Source: Streptomyces apocyni (GTDB taxonomy: Bacteria; Actinomycetota; Actinomycetes; Streptomycetales; Streptomycetaceae). Taken from it: 64,000 nucleotides of DNA. The stretch covers positions 248,001 through 312,000 of the forward strand of contig NZ_WHOM01000036.1 in NCBI RefSeq assembly GCF_009739465.1, written 5' to 3'. A program made the position numbers and the translations under genes. Positions 7,894 through 16,502 of the stretch are shown one piece after another (position 1 is the first letter of the stretch; each line of letters opens with the position of its first letter). A model generated the notes under the pieces. That model saw only the letters and a program-made list of their open reading frames with translations. It was not told where the DNA came from and ran no database searches.

Positions 7894-9519
7894 CTAACCG
7901 GTTGCCTTCCGGGCTCGTTCGCGCAGCTCACCGCGCTGGATCTTGCCGGTGCTGGTGCGCGGCAGCGCGGTGACGAACTCGATGGCGCGCGGGTACTTGT
8001 ACGGCGCGATGGTCTGCTTGACGTGGTGCTGCAGCGCCTTGACGGTCGCGTCGTCGGCAGCGGCTCCGGGGCGCAGGACGACGTAGGCCTTGGCGATCGT
8101 CCCGCGCTGGCTGTCGGGCGCGCCCACGACGGCGCACTCCTCGACGTACGGGTGGGTCGCGAGCGCCTTCTCGACCTCGGGCCCGGCGATGTTGTAGCCG
8201 GAGGAGACGATCATGTCGTCACTGCGGGCGACGTACCAGAAGTAGCCGTCCTGGTCGCGTATGTAGGTGTCACCTGTGAGGTTCCAGCCGTCCTTGACGT
8301 AGGCCGTCTGGCGGGGATCGGAGAGATAGCGGCAGCCGGTGGGGCCGGTAACGGCGAGCAGGCCGGGCTGCCCGTCAGGGACGGGGGCGCCCTCCTCATC
8401 GACGATCGCGGCCCGGTATCCGGGGACCGGCTTGCCCGTGGCGCCCGGGCGGATGTCGTCGTCAGCCGCGGAGATGAACACATGGAGCATCTCGGTGGCG
8501 CCGATGCCGTCGATGATGCGCAGCCCGGTCGCGGCGTGGAACTCCTCCCACACGGCGGCCGGTAGCGCCTCGCCCGCGGACACGCACCGGCGAAGCCCGG
8601 CCAGCAGGTCCACCACTCCGGCGGACATGATCGCCCGGTAGGCGGTGGGGGCGGTGAAGAGCACGGTGACGCCGTGTTCGGCCACCAGCTCGGCGAGTTG
8701 GCGCGGGGTGGCCTGCTCGACCAGCAGGGTCGCCGCGCCGACATGCAGCGGGAAGACGACCAGCCCGCCGAGCCCGAAGGTGAAGGCCAGCGGTGGCGTG
8801 CCGGTGAACACGTCGTCCTGGCGGGGCCTCAGGACATGCCGGGAGAACGTGTCGGCGTTGGCCAGCACGTCCCGGTGGAAGTGCAGGGTCGCCTTGGGCC
8901 GCCCCGTCGTGCCGGAGGTGAAGGCGATCAGGGCGACATCGTCGGCGGCGGTGTCGACGGCGGTGAAGTCGGCCGCCTTGGCGGCGCTCCGCCGGGTCAG
9001 ATCCAGGTCGCCGGGGCCTCCGTAGGCCAGTACGGCGAGGCCGGGGATGTCGGCGGCGGCGAGTTCGTCGAGGTAGCGGTAGTCGCAGACCGCGATCGCG
9101 GGGCGGCTCATGGCGTACAGGGCCGCGATCTCGGTGGCACGCAGCAGCGGCATGGTGGTGACGGCGATCCCGCCGGCCTTCAGCACCCCGAACCAGGTGG
9201 CGACCAGCCACGGGTTGTTCGGTCCACGCAGGAGCACGCGGTTTCCGGGACGGAGACCGAAGTCCTCGACGAGCACGCGGGCGACCTGATTGGCGCGGCA
9301 CAGGAGTTCGCCGTACGTCCAGCGCTCGGTGGGGGTCAGCAGGCAGGGCCGGTCGGCTCCCCAGCGCGAGACGGCGTCGTCGAGCAGCCGCTGGGCGCAG
9401 TTGAGCCGGTCAGGATAGTGCAACTCCGGTAGGTCGAAGTGGAGTTCTGGCCAGAGAGGGAAGGGCGGCAGCCGATCACGGCAGAAGGTATCGACGTACG
9501 CGGAAGGGGACAGCTCCAT
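7894..9519 (-). CDS. Aryl-CoA ligase (benzoate/2-aminobenzoate/salicylate-CoA ligase type)
   Basis: ATP-dependent activation of an aromatic acid to its CoA thioester. 541 residues of the ANL superfamily, with the P-loop FTSGTTGRPKATLH near 210, the A5-like motif GIGATEMLHVF, the hinge region NLTGDTYIRDQDGYFWYVARSDDMI and the catalytic Lys in RTSTGKIQR at the C-terminus. The N-terminal stretch SAYVDTFCRDRLPPFPLWPELHFDLPELHYPDRLNCA resembles 2-aminobenzoate-CoA ligases as I remember them. The operon content (gentisate dioxygenase) argues for salicylate, so the substrate is open. ATG at 9519 follows GAGGTG. This is the first gene of the operon. Confidence 0.88.
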   Translation of the reverse strand: MELSPSAYVDTFCRDRLPPFPLWPELHFDLPELHYPDRLNCAQRLLDDAVSRWGADRPCLLTPTERWTYGELLCRANQVARVLVEDFGLRPGNRVLLRGPNNPWLVATWFGVLKAGGIAVTTMPLLRATEIAALYAMSRPAIAVCDYRYLDELAAADIPGLAVLAYGGPGDLDLTRRSAAKAADFTAVDTAADDVALIAFTSGTTGRPKATLHFHRDVLANADTFSRHVLRPRQDDVFTGTPPLAFTFGLGGLVVFPLHVGAATLLVEQATPRQLAELVAEHGVTVLFTAPTAYRAIMSAGVVDLLAGLRRCVSAGEALPAAVWEEFHAATGLRIIDGIGATEMLHVFISAADDDIRPGATGKPVPGYRAAIVDEEGAPVPDGQPGLLAVTGPTGCRYLSDPRQTAYVKDGWNLTGDTYIRDQDGYFWYVARSDDMIVSSGYNIAGPEVEKALATHPYVEECAVVGAPDSQRGTIAKAYVVLRPGAAADDATVKALQHHVKQTIAPYKYPRAIEFVTALPRTSTGKIQRGELRERARKATG

Positions 9520-9561
9520 GGGGCGGCACCTCAATCTCGGGGCTGCGGGGAGAGTGAAGCC

Positions 9562-9602
9562 AGTATCTCGATAAAATGACGTTCGTCAATAGTTCGCGAT
9601 AC
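9562..9602 (-). promoter_or_regulatory. Operon promoter with TGACG-N2-CGTCA operator
   Basis: The inverted repeat TGACG-TT-CGTCA (9577-9588) overlaps a minus-strand TTGACG (9589-9584). A -10 could be GATACT (16-base spacer) or TACTGG (18-base spacer). The segment 9577-9602 matches 16520-16545 at 22 of 26 positions: TGACG, T plus one base, CGTCAAT, two bases, TTCGC, one base, ATAC. An operator on the -35 suggests repression, plausibly by the PaaX protein at 1-578. Confidence 0.65.
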
Positions 9603-9610
9603 ATGCCCTC

Positions 9611-10126
9611 TCAGGGCAACGGGACGCGCACCCGGACGCCCTTGCCGCGGCCACGCGGGAGCACGGCCACCACACCCCGCAGCTCCGCGGCAAGCAACTG
9701 AACGATCATCAACCCGCGGCCACCCTCGGCATCCAGAGCGACCTCAAGCCCCACCTCAAGCCCCACACTGGGCAGTTCCGGATCACCGTCGGCGACTTCG
9801 ACCAGCACCCACCCGCGACCGCGCATCACGGTCACGCTCAGCCGGTCGCTCACATCGCCCGCATGACACACGGCATTGGTGACCAACTCACTGGCGGCCA
9901 TCAGCAGGGCGTCGGTGATGGCGGCGGGAATCCGCCAACGCTCGAGAACGCCGCGCACCCGCGCCCTCACACAGGGGACTGCGGACAGCGCGGGCCTGGG
10001 CGCCCAGCGGACGGAGCGGCACCCGGCGCCGATGACCGAGGGGGCGCGAGGCTCACCGACCGGGGCGACGGACGCGGGGACGGGGGCGGAGAGGGGGGCG
10101 GGGACGGTTCGAGCAGCGGTGAGCAT
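9611..10126 (-). CDS. RsbW-like ATP-binding protein (HATPase_c_2)
   Basis: 171 residues. The Bergerat-type ATPase motifs are visible: the N-box ALLMAASELVTNAVCHAG and the G-box GGRGLMIVQLLAAE. The ~65 N-terminal residues are Pro/Ala-rich. Such small proteins are abundant in Streptomyces and resemble anti-sigma-factor serine kinases, but no sigma factor or antagonist lies beside it. The ATG at 10126 (GGGAG, 7-base spacing) is preferred; an in-frame ATG at 10219 has no ribosome-binding site and sits just beside the palindrome at 10237. It is the next gene upstream of the aromatic operon, same strand; co-transcription is unlikely because a promoter lies between them. Confidence 0.75.
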   Translation of the reverse strand: MLTAARTVPAPLSAPVPASVAPVGEPRAPSVIGAGCRSVRWAPRPALSAVPCVRARVRGVLERWRIPAAITDALLMAASELVTNAVCHAGDVSDRLSVTVMRGRGWVLVEVADGDPELPSVGLEVGLEVALDAEGGRGLMIVQLLAAELRGVVAVLPRGRGKGVRVRVPLP

Positions 10127-10236
10127 GACGGGCTCCCGACAGAAAGGCGACAGCGCCGAAGGGTGGGCGGACCCGCCGCGGCGGCGGATCGGCAAAGGCA
10201 CCCACATTCGGGCACTCATGGGTCGCGAAAGATGGA

Positions 10237-10250
10237 GTTACACGTGTAAC
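10237..10250. promoter_or_regulatory. Palindromic operator GTTACACGTGTAAC (probable LacI-family site)
   Basis: A perfect 14-bp palindrome in the 317-bp gap 10127-10443, which otherwise shows no gene. The same half-site GTTACACG occurs at 13381-13397 (between the LacI gene and the P450) and at 16683-16697 (upstream of the MFS gene). The LacI protein at 12325-13332 is the obvious candidate to bind it. Confidence 0.65.
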
Positions 10251-10443
10251 ATCCTAGGCACCTCACGCTGGCGACACAAGGCATTTCGGACAAACTTCGC
10301 GATCTCTTGAGGCCGGGAGGCCACGGCGGCCGTGCCGCCCCGTCCCTTCGCTCCGTAGCCCGTCGGCTGCGCCCAGCAGCGCCCAGCAGCACGGCCCCCA
10401 CTCGATCGACTCGCGATCACCTCAGATGGAGAAAGAGGCGGAC

Positions 10444-11394
10444 ATGACGCAATCTCTTCCGGCCGAGCTCGACCTGGGGTGGCCGCCGCCTCCCTACCTG
10501 GCTCCGGTGCCCCCCGTCGTGGGCGACGACGGCGTACGACACTTCGCGGGGGTCACCTACGCGTCCACACCGGGGTACCGGCCTCGCCTGCTCGACGCCC
10601 ATGTGCCCACGGGCTCGGACCCGGTGCCCGCCGTCGTCTGGATCCACGGCGGAGGCTGGCTGGAGGGCGACCGCCGCTACCCGCCGCCGACCGTCCCCGT
10701 CGAGCTGCTGCACGGCGCGGCGCTGGGGGCCGGGCTCGCCCTCATCTGCGTCGACTACCGGCACAGCCTGGAAGCGCCCTTCCCGGCTCAACTGCACGAT
10801 GTGAAGGCCGCGATCCGCTACGTCCGGCGGTTCGCCGACACCCTCGGTGTCGACCCGGACCGGATCGGCGTGTGGGGCGAGTCCGCGGGCGGCCATCTGG
10901 CCGCACTCGCCGGGCTGGTCGGTCCCGACACCCCAGGCGGCGAGGCCCTGGAGGGCACGACCGGGGTACGCGACCAGTCCAGCGGCGTGCGGGCCGTCGT
11001 CGACTGGTACGGGGTGTCCGAACTTGAGTCACTGCTGTCCCATCCGATGCCGCCGCCCCCGCCGGGGGCGGAATACCCCAACCCGTTCACGGCGCTGCTA
11101 GGCGACTCCACCGAGCAGTGGCCCACGCTCGCGCGGGCCGCCAGCCCCGTCACGTACGCGAAGGAGGTCACGGACGGGACGACTCCGCCACCGTTCCTGC
11201 TGGCGCACGGAACGGTGGACGGCCTGGTCCCCTACAGCCAGAGCGAGGTACTCGCCGACGCCCTGAAGAGCGCTGGCTGCGAGGTCACGCTCCGACCGGT
11301 CGACGGCGCCGACCACATCTTCCTCGGCGCCCCGGACGTCGTACCGATCGTCAACGAGGCCGTGGCCTTCCTGGCCCGCCACCTGGCGGCCTGA
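10444..11394 (+). CDS. Alpha/beta hydrolase, hormone-sensitive-lipase type esterase
   Basis: 316 residues without signal peptide, so cytoplasmic. The oxyanion motif HGGGW is at 68-72, the nucleophile Ser147 in GVWGESAGGHLAAL, the acid Asp in LLAHGTVDGLVPY and the His in GADHIF near the C-terminus. HSL-family enzymes hydrolyse short-chain and aryl esters. ATG at 10444 follows GGAGAAAGAGG; an in-frame start 18 bp upstream is less well placed. It lies downstream of the GTTACACG palindrome at 10237, so control by the LacI protein is likely. Confidence 0.87.
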   Translation: MTQSLPAELDLGWPPPPYLAPVPPVVGDDGVRHFAGVTYASTPGYRPRLLDAHVPTGSDPVPAVVWIHGGGWLEGDRRYPPPTVPVELLHGAALGAGLALICVDYRHSLEAPFPAQLHDVKAAIRYVRRFADTLGVDPDRIGVWGESAGGHLAALAGLVGPDTPGGEALEGTTGVRDQSSGVRAVVDWYGVSELESLLSHPMPPPPPGAEYPNPFTALLGDSTEQWPTLARAASPVTYAKEVTDGTTPPPFLLAHGTVDGLVPYSQSEVLADALKSAGCEVTLRPVDGADHIFLGAPDVVPIVNEAVAFLARHLAA

Positions 11395-11558
11395 CCGAAC
11401 TCCCCGGCCAGGCCGCCGACTGGGTGGGGCGCGCCCGTCCCGCGTCCCGCTCCGTGGACCTGTGGGGCCTTGACCCTGTGGCCCCTGCCAGCGCGCGTAT
11501 GTCTCCCCCCGCTCACCACATCGGCCCGGCGACGCGCCGTGGCCGCGAGAGGCCCGTC

Positions 11559-12317
11559 ATGCCCAGTGCTCCAGCCCCTGCCGAGGGCGCCTCGGCAGCC
11601 ACCCGCCACAGCCAATCCTCCGCCGCTCCCCCACCAGCTCCCCCATCAGCGCCCCCCTCGACCAGAACGGCCGTGCTGGGCCTGCTCTTCATCCTGACGG
11701 CCGTCGCCGTGGGCATCGTCGTCCGCGCCGATCCCGACCGGCCCGCCTTCCAGAGTCTCGACGAGCGATGGCTCGGATGGATGGGCGGCCCGCATGACGG
11801 TCTCTACGCAGCCGCGGCCGAGGTCCTCAACTGGTTCGGCGGACCGCCCGGCGTGGTCGTCCCGGTCGCCCTGCTGATCGTTTTGATCACCCGGAAGCGC
11901 TGGTGGTCCCTGCTCTACCTGCTCACCACCTACGGGGTGGGTGGCATCGCCTTCGTCCAGGTCCTCAAACACTGGGTGGACCGGCCCCGGCCTGAGAATC
12001 CCCTGGTCCGCGTGGACCACGGCTCGTTCCCCTCCGGGCACGTGGCCGGGGCAGCGCTCCTGGTGGTGCTCGTCGGCGTGCTCTTCGTGCCGGTGGTCCG
12101 GCGCCGGATGTGGTGGCTGGGCGGCGTGCTGTTCACCGTCGCCATGATGTGGAGCCGTACCTGGCTGCACGCCCACTGGCTCGTCGACACCGCAGCCGGT
12201 GCGCTGGCCGGGGCCGGTGCCGCGCTCGTGCTGTGGTGGGCGTTCGCCCCCTTGCTCGCCCGGGAGAGGGGGTCCGGCGCCAGTGAGCGCGGGCGGTCCC
12301 CGGCGAACCGGACCTGA
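11559..12317 (+). CDS. PAP2-family membrane phosphatase
   Basis: 252 residues. A Pro/Ala/Ser-rich N-terminus precedes about six membrane segments. All three acid-phosphatase motifs are intact: KHWVDRPRP, SFPSGHVAG and SRTWLHAHWLVD. Homologues dephosphorylate undecaprenyl-pyrophosphate, phosphatidate or related lipids at the outer face of the membrane. ATG at 11559 is the first start that keeps the whole membrane core; its ribosome-binding site is weak. The 164-bp gap after the upstream hydrolase shows nothing notable. It ends 7 bp from the end of the convergent LacI gene. No functional link to the catabolic genes is visible. Confidence 0.85.
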   Translation: MPSAPAPAEGASAATRHSQSSAAPPPAPPSAPPSTRTAVLGLLFILTAVAVGIVVRADPDRPAFQSLDERWLGWMGGPHDGLYAAAAEVLNWFGGPPGVVVPVALLIVLITRKRWWSLLYLLTTYGVGGIAFVQVLKHWVDRPRPENPLVRVDHGSFPSGHVAGAALLVVLVGVLFVPVVRRRMWWLGGVLFTVAMMWSRTWLHAHWLVDTAAGALAGAGAALVLWWAFAPLLARERGSGASERGRSPANRT

Positions 12318-12324
12318 GGCCCGC

Positions 12325-13332
12325 TCAGGAGGAACCGCGGTGAACGAGGACCGGCGACATGCCGTGCAGCACGGGCGCGGACCCGCGTTCGATGAGCTGG
12401 TGCAGGGTGTCGGCGACCTCCGCGGGCGACGGCAGGTCCAGCCGAACGGTGCTGAGCGGAGGATTCAGCAGAGCGGACGGCACCAGGTCGTCCGCGCCGA
12501 CCACCGCCACGTCGTCCGGGACGGAGATGCCTTCGTCCTGGAGCGCGCCCATCAGCAGAGCGGCGTACTCGTCGTTGTAGGCGAAGACGGCGTCAAGGCC
12601 GAGGCTCGGCCAGCGCTTGGCCAGGTCGGTCACGGACTGCCGGGCGTAGGCGAGGTCCACCGGAGTCACGGTGGCCATATGCCGCGCGACGACGCTCTCG
12701 ACCCCGGCCAGCCGCAGCCGCGCGAAGGCGTCGAGCCCGCGCTCCTGCGGCATGACCACTCCGATCCCGCGTCGCCCCCGGGCAATGAGATGCTCAGCGG
12801 CCGCCGCCCCGATACGTCTGTGGTCGAAGGCCACGGTATGGGCGCCCTTGACCGGCTCCGCCGCGAAGGCGAGGAGCGCCTGCACGCCGGCGCGGCGCAG
12901 CAGGTCCGCGGCCTGCGGGGTGAAGCGGTCGCCGTCCATGGCCAGCACCGCGGCGGGCCGCAGCTCGGCCCAGGCCCGGGCGGCGGTCACCGCGTCGGGG
13001 AAGCGCCCGGCGTGCAGCACGGCGATATAGCCGTGCCGGTCCAGTTCGCTGTGGAGGTCGTCCACCCAGTTGCTGACCAGTCGGCCGACCGCGGAGACCG
13101 AGGCGGGCATCAGCACCAGGTTGCTGCGGCCCGCGCGCAGCGAGCGGGCGGCAGCATGCGGTACGTATCCCAGCTGCCGGGCCGCGTCCAGCACACGGGC
13201 GCGGGTGGTGTCGCTGACCCGGTGCGTCTGGGTGCCGTTGAGCACGAAGGACACCGTGGCGCGGGACACCCCCGCCAGGCGGGCCACGTCCGCGCTGGTG
13301 ACCGGCGCCGGAGTGGTCGGGTCTTTGGCCAT
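12325..13332 (-). CDS. LacI-family transcriptional regulator
   Basis: 335 residues. The N-terminal helix-turn-helix TSADVARLAGVSRATVSFVLNGT is followed by the hinge region RVLDAARQLGYVPHAAARSLRAG, then a periplasmic-binding-protein-like effector domain (LVLMPASVSAVGRLVSNWVDDL, VDLAYARQSVTDLAKRWP, FAYNDEYAALLMGALQDEGISVPDDVAVVGADD). Divergent from the P450 gene, with a GTTACACG-type operator between them at 13381. The same site upstream of the 10444 hydrolase and the MFS gene defines a likely regulon. The ligand is unknown. LacI proteins usually sense sugars, which fits poorly with P450 and esterase targets unless a glycoside is involved. Confidence 0.9.
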   Translation of the reverse strand: MAKDPTTPAPVTSADVARLAGVSRATVSFVLNGTQTHRVSDTTRARVLDAARQLGYVPHAAARSLRAGRSNLVLMPASVSAVGRLVSNWVDDLHSELDRHGYIAVLHAGRFPDAVTAARAWAELRPAAVLAMDGDRFTPQAADLLRRAGVQALLAFAAEPVKGAHTVAFDHRRIGAAAAEHLIARGRRGIGVVMPQERGLDAFARLRLAGVESVVARHMATVTPVDLAYARQSVTDLAKRWPSLGLDAVFAYNDEYAALLMGALQDEGISVPDDVAVVGADDLVPSALLNPPLSTVRLDLPSPAEVADTLHQLIERGSAPVLHGMSPVLVHRGSS

Positions 13333-13380
13333 GACGTCCTTGATCGATTCCGGCGGTCCGCCGACCGCTTCCCCTCCTCA

Positions 13381-13397
13381 GGTTACACGCGTTAACC
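13381..13397. promoter_or_regulatory. LacI-type operator between lacI and P450 genes
   Basis: GGTTACACGCGTTAACC: the outer five base pairs are self-complementary and the left half-site GTTACACG equals that at 10237. The site lies 49 bp upstream of the LacI start and 115 bp upstream of the P450 start, so autoregulation and control of the P450 are both plausible. Confidence 0.6.
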
Positions 13398-13512
13398 AGC
13401 ATCGCAGGTGCGGGCCGCGCCGGGCCGCGGCTCGCGCAACCCTCAGCGGGCGCTGCCACCGCCCCCGCGCCGCCCGCCACCCCGCGCCGCCCGCCGCCCC
13501 CTACGGAGACCG

Positions 13513-14901
13513 ATGAATCCACACCACCATGGCCGGTCCACTCCTGAGTGCCCCGCCTTCTCCGACCGGACGCCCCTGTACGGCGCGGCACTCGCGCGGG
13601 ACCCCAGCCACCTGTACGAGGAGTCGCGGCGCCGATATGGGGCGGTCGCACCGGTCGAGATCGCTCCCGGGATCGGGGCGTGGCTCGTGCTGGGGCACCA
13701 GGAAGTCCTGGAACTCATCTGGGACGAACGGGCCTTCAGCAGTGACGCACGGCACTGGAACGCGCTCGGCCGGGCGGTACTGCCCGCGGAACCGCCGCTG
13801 CTTCCCCTGCTGGGGCCCCGGCCCGCCCTGCTCCGCCTCGACGGGCAGGAGCACCGGCGGCAGCGGCAGGCGGTCACGCAGGCACTGAACCTGATCGATA
13901 CGCGACGGCTGCGCACCCTGGTCCGGCTGCGGGCCGACGCCCTGGTGGACGGCTGGGCAGCGCGTGGCGCGGCCGACCTCATCGGCGACTACGCGCGCCC
14001 ACTGACATGGGGTGTGTTCACCCAGTTGGTCGGGCTGCCGGAGGAGGCGGGTGGTCAGCTGGCCACCCTGGTCGGGGATCTGGTCGACGGCTCCGACGAG
14101 GCGACGCGCGAGGCGACGCGCTCGGAGGCAGAGCTGCTCAGCCTCCTGCGCCAGCTCACCACCGGCAAGCGCGCCACCCCCGGCCCGGACCTCCCCTCGT
14201 GGCTGCTGGCACACCCCGCCCGGCTGTCTGACGACGAGATCACGCACAACCTGCTCGCGGTTCTCCTTACGGGTCCCGAGAGCACCATCAGCTGGATCGG
14301 CAACACCGTGCGGCAGCTGCTACGCGACGCCGGGCTCGGTGCCGCGCTGGCCGCCGGACGGGTGACCGTGGGCGAACTCGCCGACCGGGCGCTGTGGTCC
14401 GACGCGCCCGTCCCGAACATCGCGGGACGCTGGGCGCGAGCCGACACGGCGTTCGCGGGGCGCTCCGTCCGCGCCGGTGATCTGCTCATCCCCTGCCTGG
14501 CCGCCGCCAACACCGACCCCGCGCTCCAGAGTGCCGCGGCCTCGGGCAGCCGGGCGCATCTGGCGTGGGGGACCGGTGCGCACGGCTGCCCGGCCAAGGA
14601 CGTGGCCCGCACGCTGGTGGAGACGGCGGTGGACGCGATGCTGCGCCGACAGCCCGAGGTACACCTCGGTGTTCCCGAGAACGCGCTGCCGTGGCGGCCT
14701 TCGCTGTGGTGCGGGGCACCGGCGCGGCTGCCGGTGGTGTTCCCCGCGTTCCCGCCCGCCGCGCCGACCGCGTCCGCCGCGCCCGCCACGTACGCCGCCG
14801 TCACGGTCATGCCCGTACCGGACAGGAGTCCGGGCGACCGGGCCGTGGCGGGCATGCCTCCGCAGCGCTGGGGTTGGTGGAACTCGATGGCGGGCTGGTA
14901 G
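13513..14901 (+). CDS. Cytochrome P450 lacking the ExxR motif (CYP157-like)
   Basis: 462 residues. Cys359 in HLAWGTGAHGCPAKDVAR is the heme ligand, with Trp in place of the usual Phe. The I-helix is LLTGPESTISWI (254-257), a variant of AGxET. The K-helix position that should read ExxR is RALW (292-295), so both residues of the nearly invariant Glu-Arg pair are absent. Streptomyces CYP157 enzymes are known to carry EQSLW here, which suggests kinship. A Pro/Ala-rich 60-residue tail follows the core. ATG at 13513 follows CGGAGA. No ferredoxin gene is adjacent and no conservon genes are present. Substrate unknown; it belongs to the LacI-controlled set by position. Confidence 0.85.
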   Translation: MNPHHHGRSTPECPAFSDRTPLYGAALARDPSHLYEESRRRYGAVAPVEIAPGIGAWLVLGHQEVLELIWDERAFSSDARHWNALGRAVLPAEPPLLPLLGPRPALLRLDGQEHRRQRQAVTQALNLIDTRRLRTLVRLRADALVDGWAARGAADLIGDYARPLTWGVFTQLVGLPEEAGGQLATLVGDLVDGSDEATREATRSEAELLSLLRQLTTGKRATPGPDLPSWLLAHPARLSDDEITHNLLAVLLTGPESTISWIGNTVRQLLRDAGLGAALAAGRVTVGELADRALWSDAPVPNIAGRWARADTAFAGRSVRAGDLLIPCLAAANTDPALQSAAASGSRAHLAWGTGAHGCPAKDVARTLVETAVDAMLRRQPEVHLGVPENALPWRPSLWCGAPARLPVVFPAFPPAAPTASAAPATYAAVTVMPVPDRSPGDRAVAGMPPQRWGWWNSMAGW

Positions 14902-14922
14902 CCGACAACAGCGGCACCAGGC

Positions 14923-16464
14923 CTACGGGGAAGCCCGGTGGTGCAGTCGACGCGAGACTCCGACCGGGTCCTCGACGGCGGCGGTGACGGCGTCGAAGCG
15001 CAGGGTGGTGCGGGAGGGGGCGGCATACCGCTCCCAGACCGGCAGGTCGGGATGGTTGGGGTCTCCGGTGCGTACGAAGGCGATCCAGGCCTGATGCATG
15101 GCGTGCCCGAGCCCGGCCCGGACCTCGGGATCGATCCCCGACAAGAACGGCGCGTGCGACCACGTGGCGAAGTCGCCGAAGACGAAAGGAAGTTCCAGGC
15201 AGTGCGTGGCCGCGAGGCGCCCCTGGAGCGCGGGGGTGGGGAAGTCGAACTCGTAGGCCCACACCGGGCGGCCCAGTTCCGCCCTCGCCTCGGCCAGTTC
15301 CACGCAGGGCACCCGGAAGAGTTCGTCGGAGATCAGGTCCATCAGCACGTCCACCGGGCGGGCGCCCGCCCGCTCCTTCTCGTACGCGCCGTACACCTCG
15401 GCCGCCCGGTCCGGGAAGCTCTCCGCGATGCGCTCGACGACCTGGTCCCTGGTCGCCGTGGCGTATCCCTCGTCCAGGGCGAATCCGAAGGTGGCCTCGT
15501 CGCGGGTCCAGCCGACCATCACGTCGATGTCGGCGGCCGCGTCGTACAGCAGCGTCCGGGCCGGGTGCCGGTGCAGCGTCACCCCGTCGCGTACGGGCAG
15601 GAACGGGGTCGGCCAGTGACCCCAACGCGTGGTCTCGCCGAACAGCCCCTGGGCCGCCTCGATCAGCTGGGGCCACGACAGGGCGCGGAGTCCGTCGACG
15701 TCCCGCGCCCCGGCCAGCCGCAGATAGGCCCCGGTGCGCGGCAGGTACTCGGCGGGCGTCGGAATGTGCAGGCCCAGGGGCGGGCTCTGCAGGATCGCTC
15801 GCCGGAACAGGCCCTGGGCATCGGGGTGCCCGGCCAGCGCCGCGATGGACACGGCGCCGCCCGACTGGCCCGCGACGGTGATCCGGTCCGGGTCTCCGCC
15901 GAAGTGGGCGATGTGGTCGTGCACCCATCGAAGTGCGGCGACCTGGTCGGTGAGCCAGAAGTTCCCCGACTCCTCGGCGCCGGGCGCCCCGTCCGCGCCG
16001 AAGTACAGGTAACCGAGCGGCCCAATCCGGTAGTTGATGCTGACCACCACAAGATCTCCGTTACGGGCGAACGCCTCGCCGGAGTAGTTCGGCAGTGAGC
16101 CGGAGCCCGAGACGAATCCGCCGCCGTGGATCCACACGAGCACCGGGCGCCCGGCGTCGTCGGCCGACGGGGTCCACAGGTTGAGCGTCAGGCAGTCGTC
16201 GTCGAAGGGCGGCGAGCCGTGACCGCCGAGGATCGGATCTCCGCCTTCTGTGTACGGCTGCGGGGCGCTGGGGCCGTCGGCGGTCGCGTCCCGGGTCCCG
16301 CTCCAGCCGGTGCGCGGCTGCGCGGGCCGCCACCTCAGGCCGCCGACGGGCGGCGCGGCGTAGGGCACCCGCCGGAACACGGTGACGCCGCCTTCGGTGG
16401 CTCCGCGCAGCCGGCCCGCGGGCAGGTGCACCACGGGGGAGTTCGGGTCTTGGGCGGCTCCCAT
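14923..16464 (-). CDS. Type-B carboxylesterase
   Basis: 513 residues, cytoplasmic (no signal peptide). The carboxylesterase-B core shows the oxyanion motif WIHGGGFVSGSGS, Ser201 in ITVAGQSGGAVS, the acidic residue in VGWTRDEATFGF and the His in ATHCLELPFVFGDF. These enzymes cleave carboxylic, often aromatic, esters. ATG at 16464 follows AGAGGAAG. Its promoter region carries the 26-bp element also found at the aromatic operon promoter, so it probably supplies that operon with a free acid, for example from a salicylate or benzoate ester (inference). It is convergent with the P450 gene and divergent from the MFS gene. Confidence 0.88.
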   Translation of the reverse strand: MGAAQDPNSPVVHLPAGRLRGATEGGVTVFRRVPYAAPPVGGLRWRPAQPRTGWSGTRDATADGPSAPQPYTEGGDPILGGHGSPPFDDDCLTLNLWTPSADDAGRPVLVWIHGGGFVSGSGSLPNYSGEAFARNGDLVVVSINYRIGPLGYLYFGADGAPGAEESGNFWLTDQVAALRWVHDHIAHFGGDPDRITVAGQSGGAVSIAALAGHPDAQGLFRRAILQSPPLGLHIPTPAEYLPRTGAYLRLAGARDVDGLRALSWPQLIEAAQGLFGETTRWGHWPTPFLPVRDGVTLHRHPARTLLYDAAADIDVMVGWTRDEATFGFALDEGYATATRDQVVERIAESFPDRAAEVYGAYEKERAGARPVDVLMDLISDELFRVPCVELAEARAELGRPVWAYEFDFPTPALQGRLAATHCLELPFVFGDFATWSHAPFLSGIDPEVRAGLGHAMHQAWIAFVRTGDPNHPDLPVWERYAAPSRTTLRFDAVTAAVEDPVGVSRRLHHRASP

Positions 16465-16502
16465 GAGTCTTCCTCTCAGTCACTTCAGTCGCTGCACTCT
16501 GC

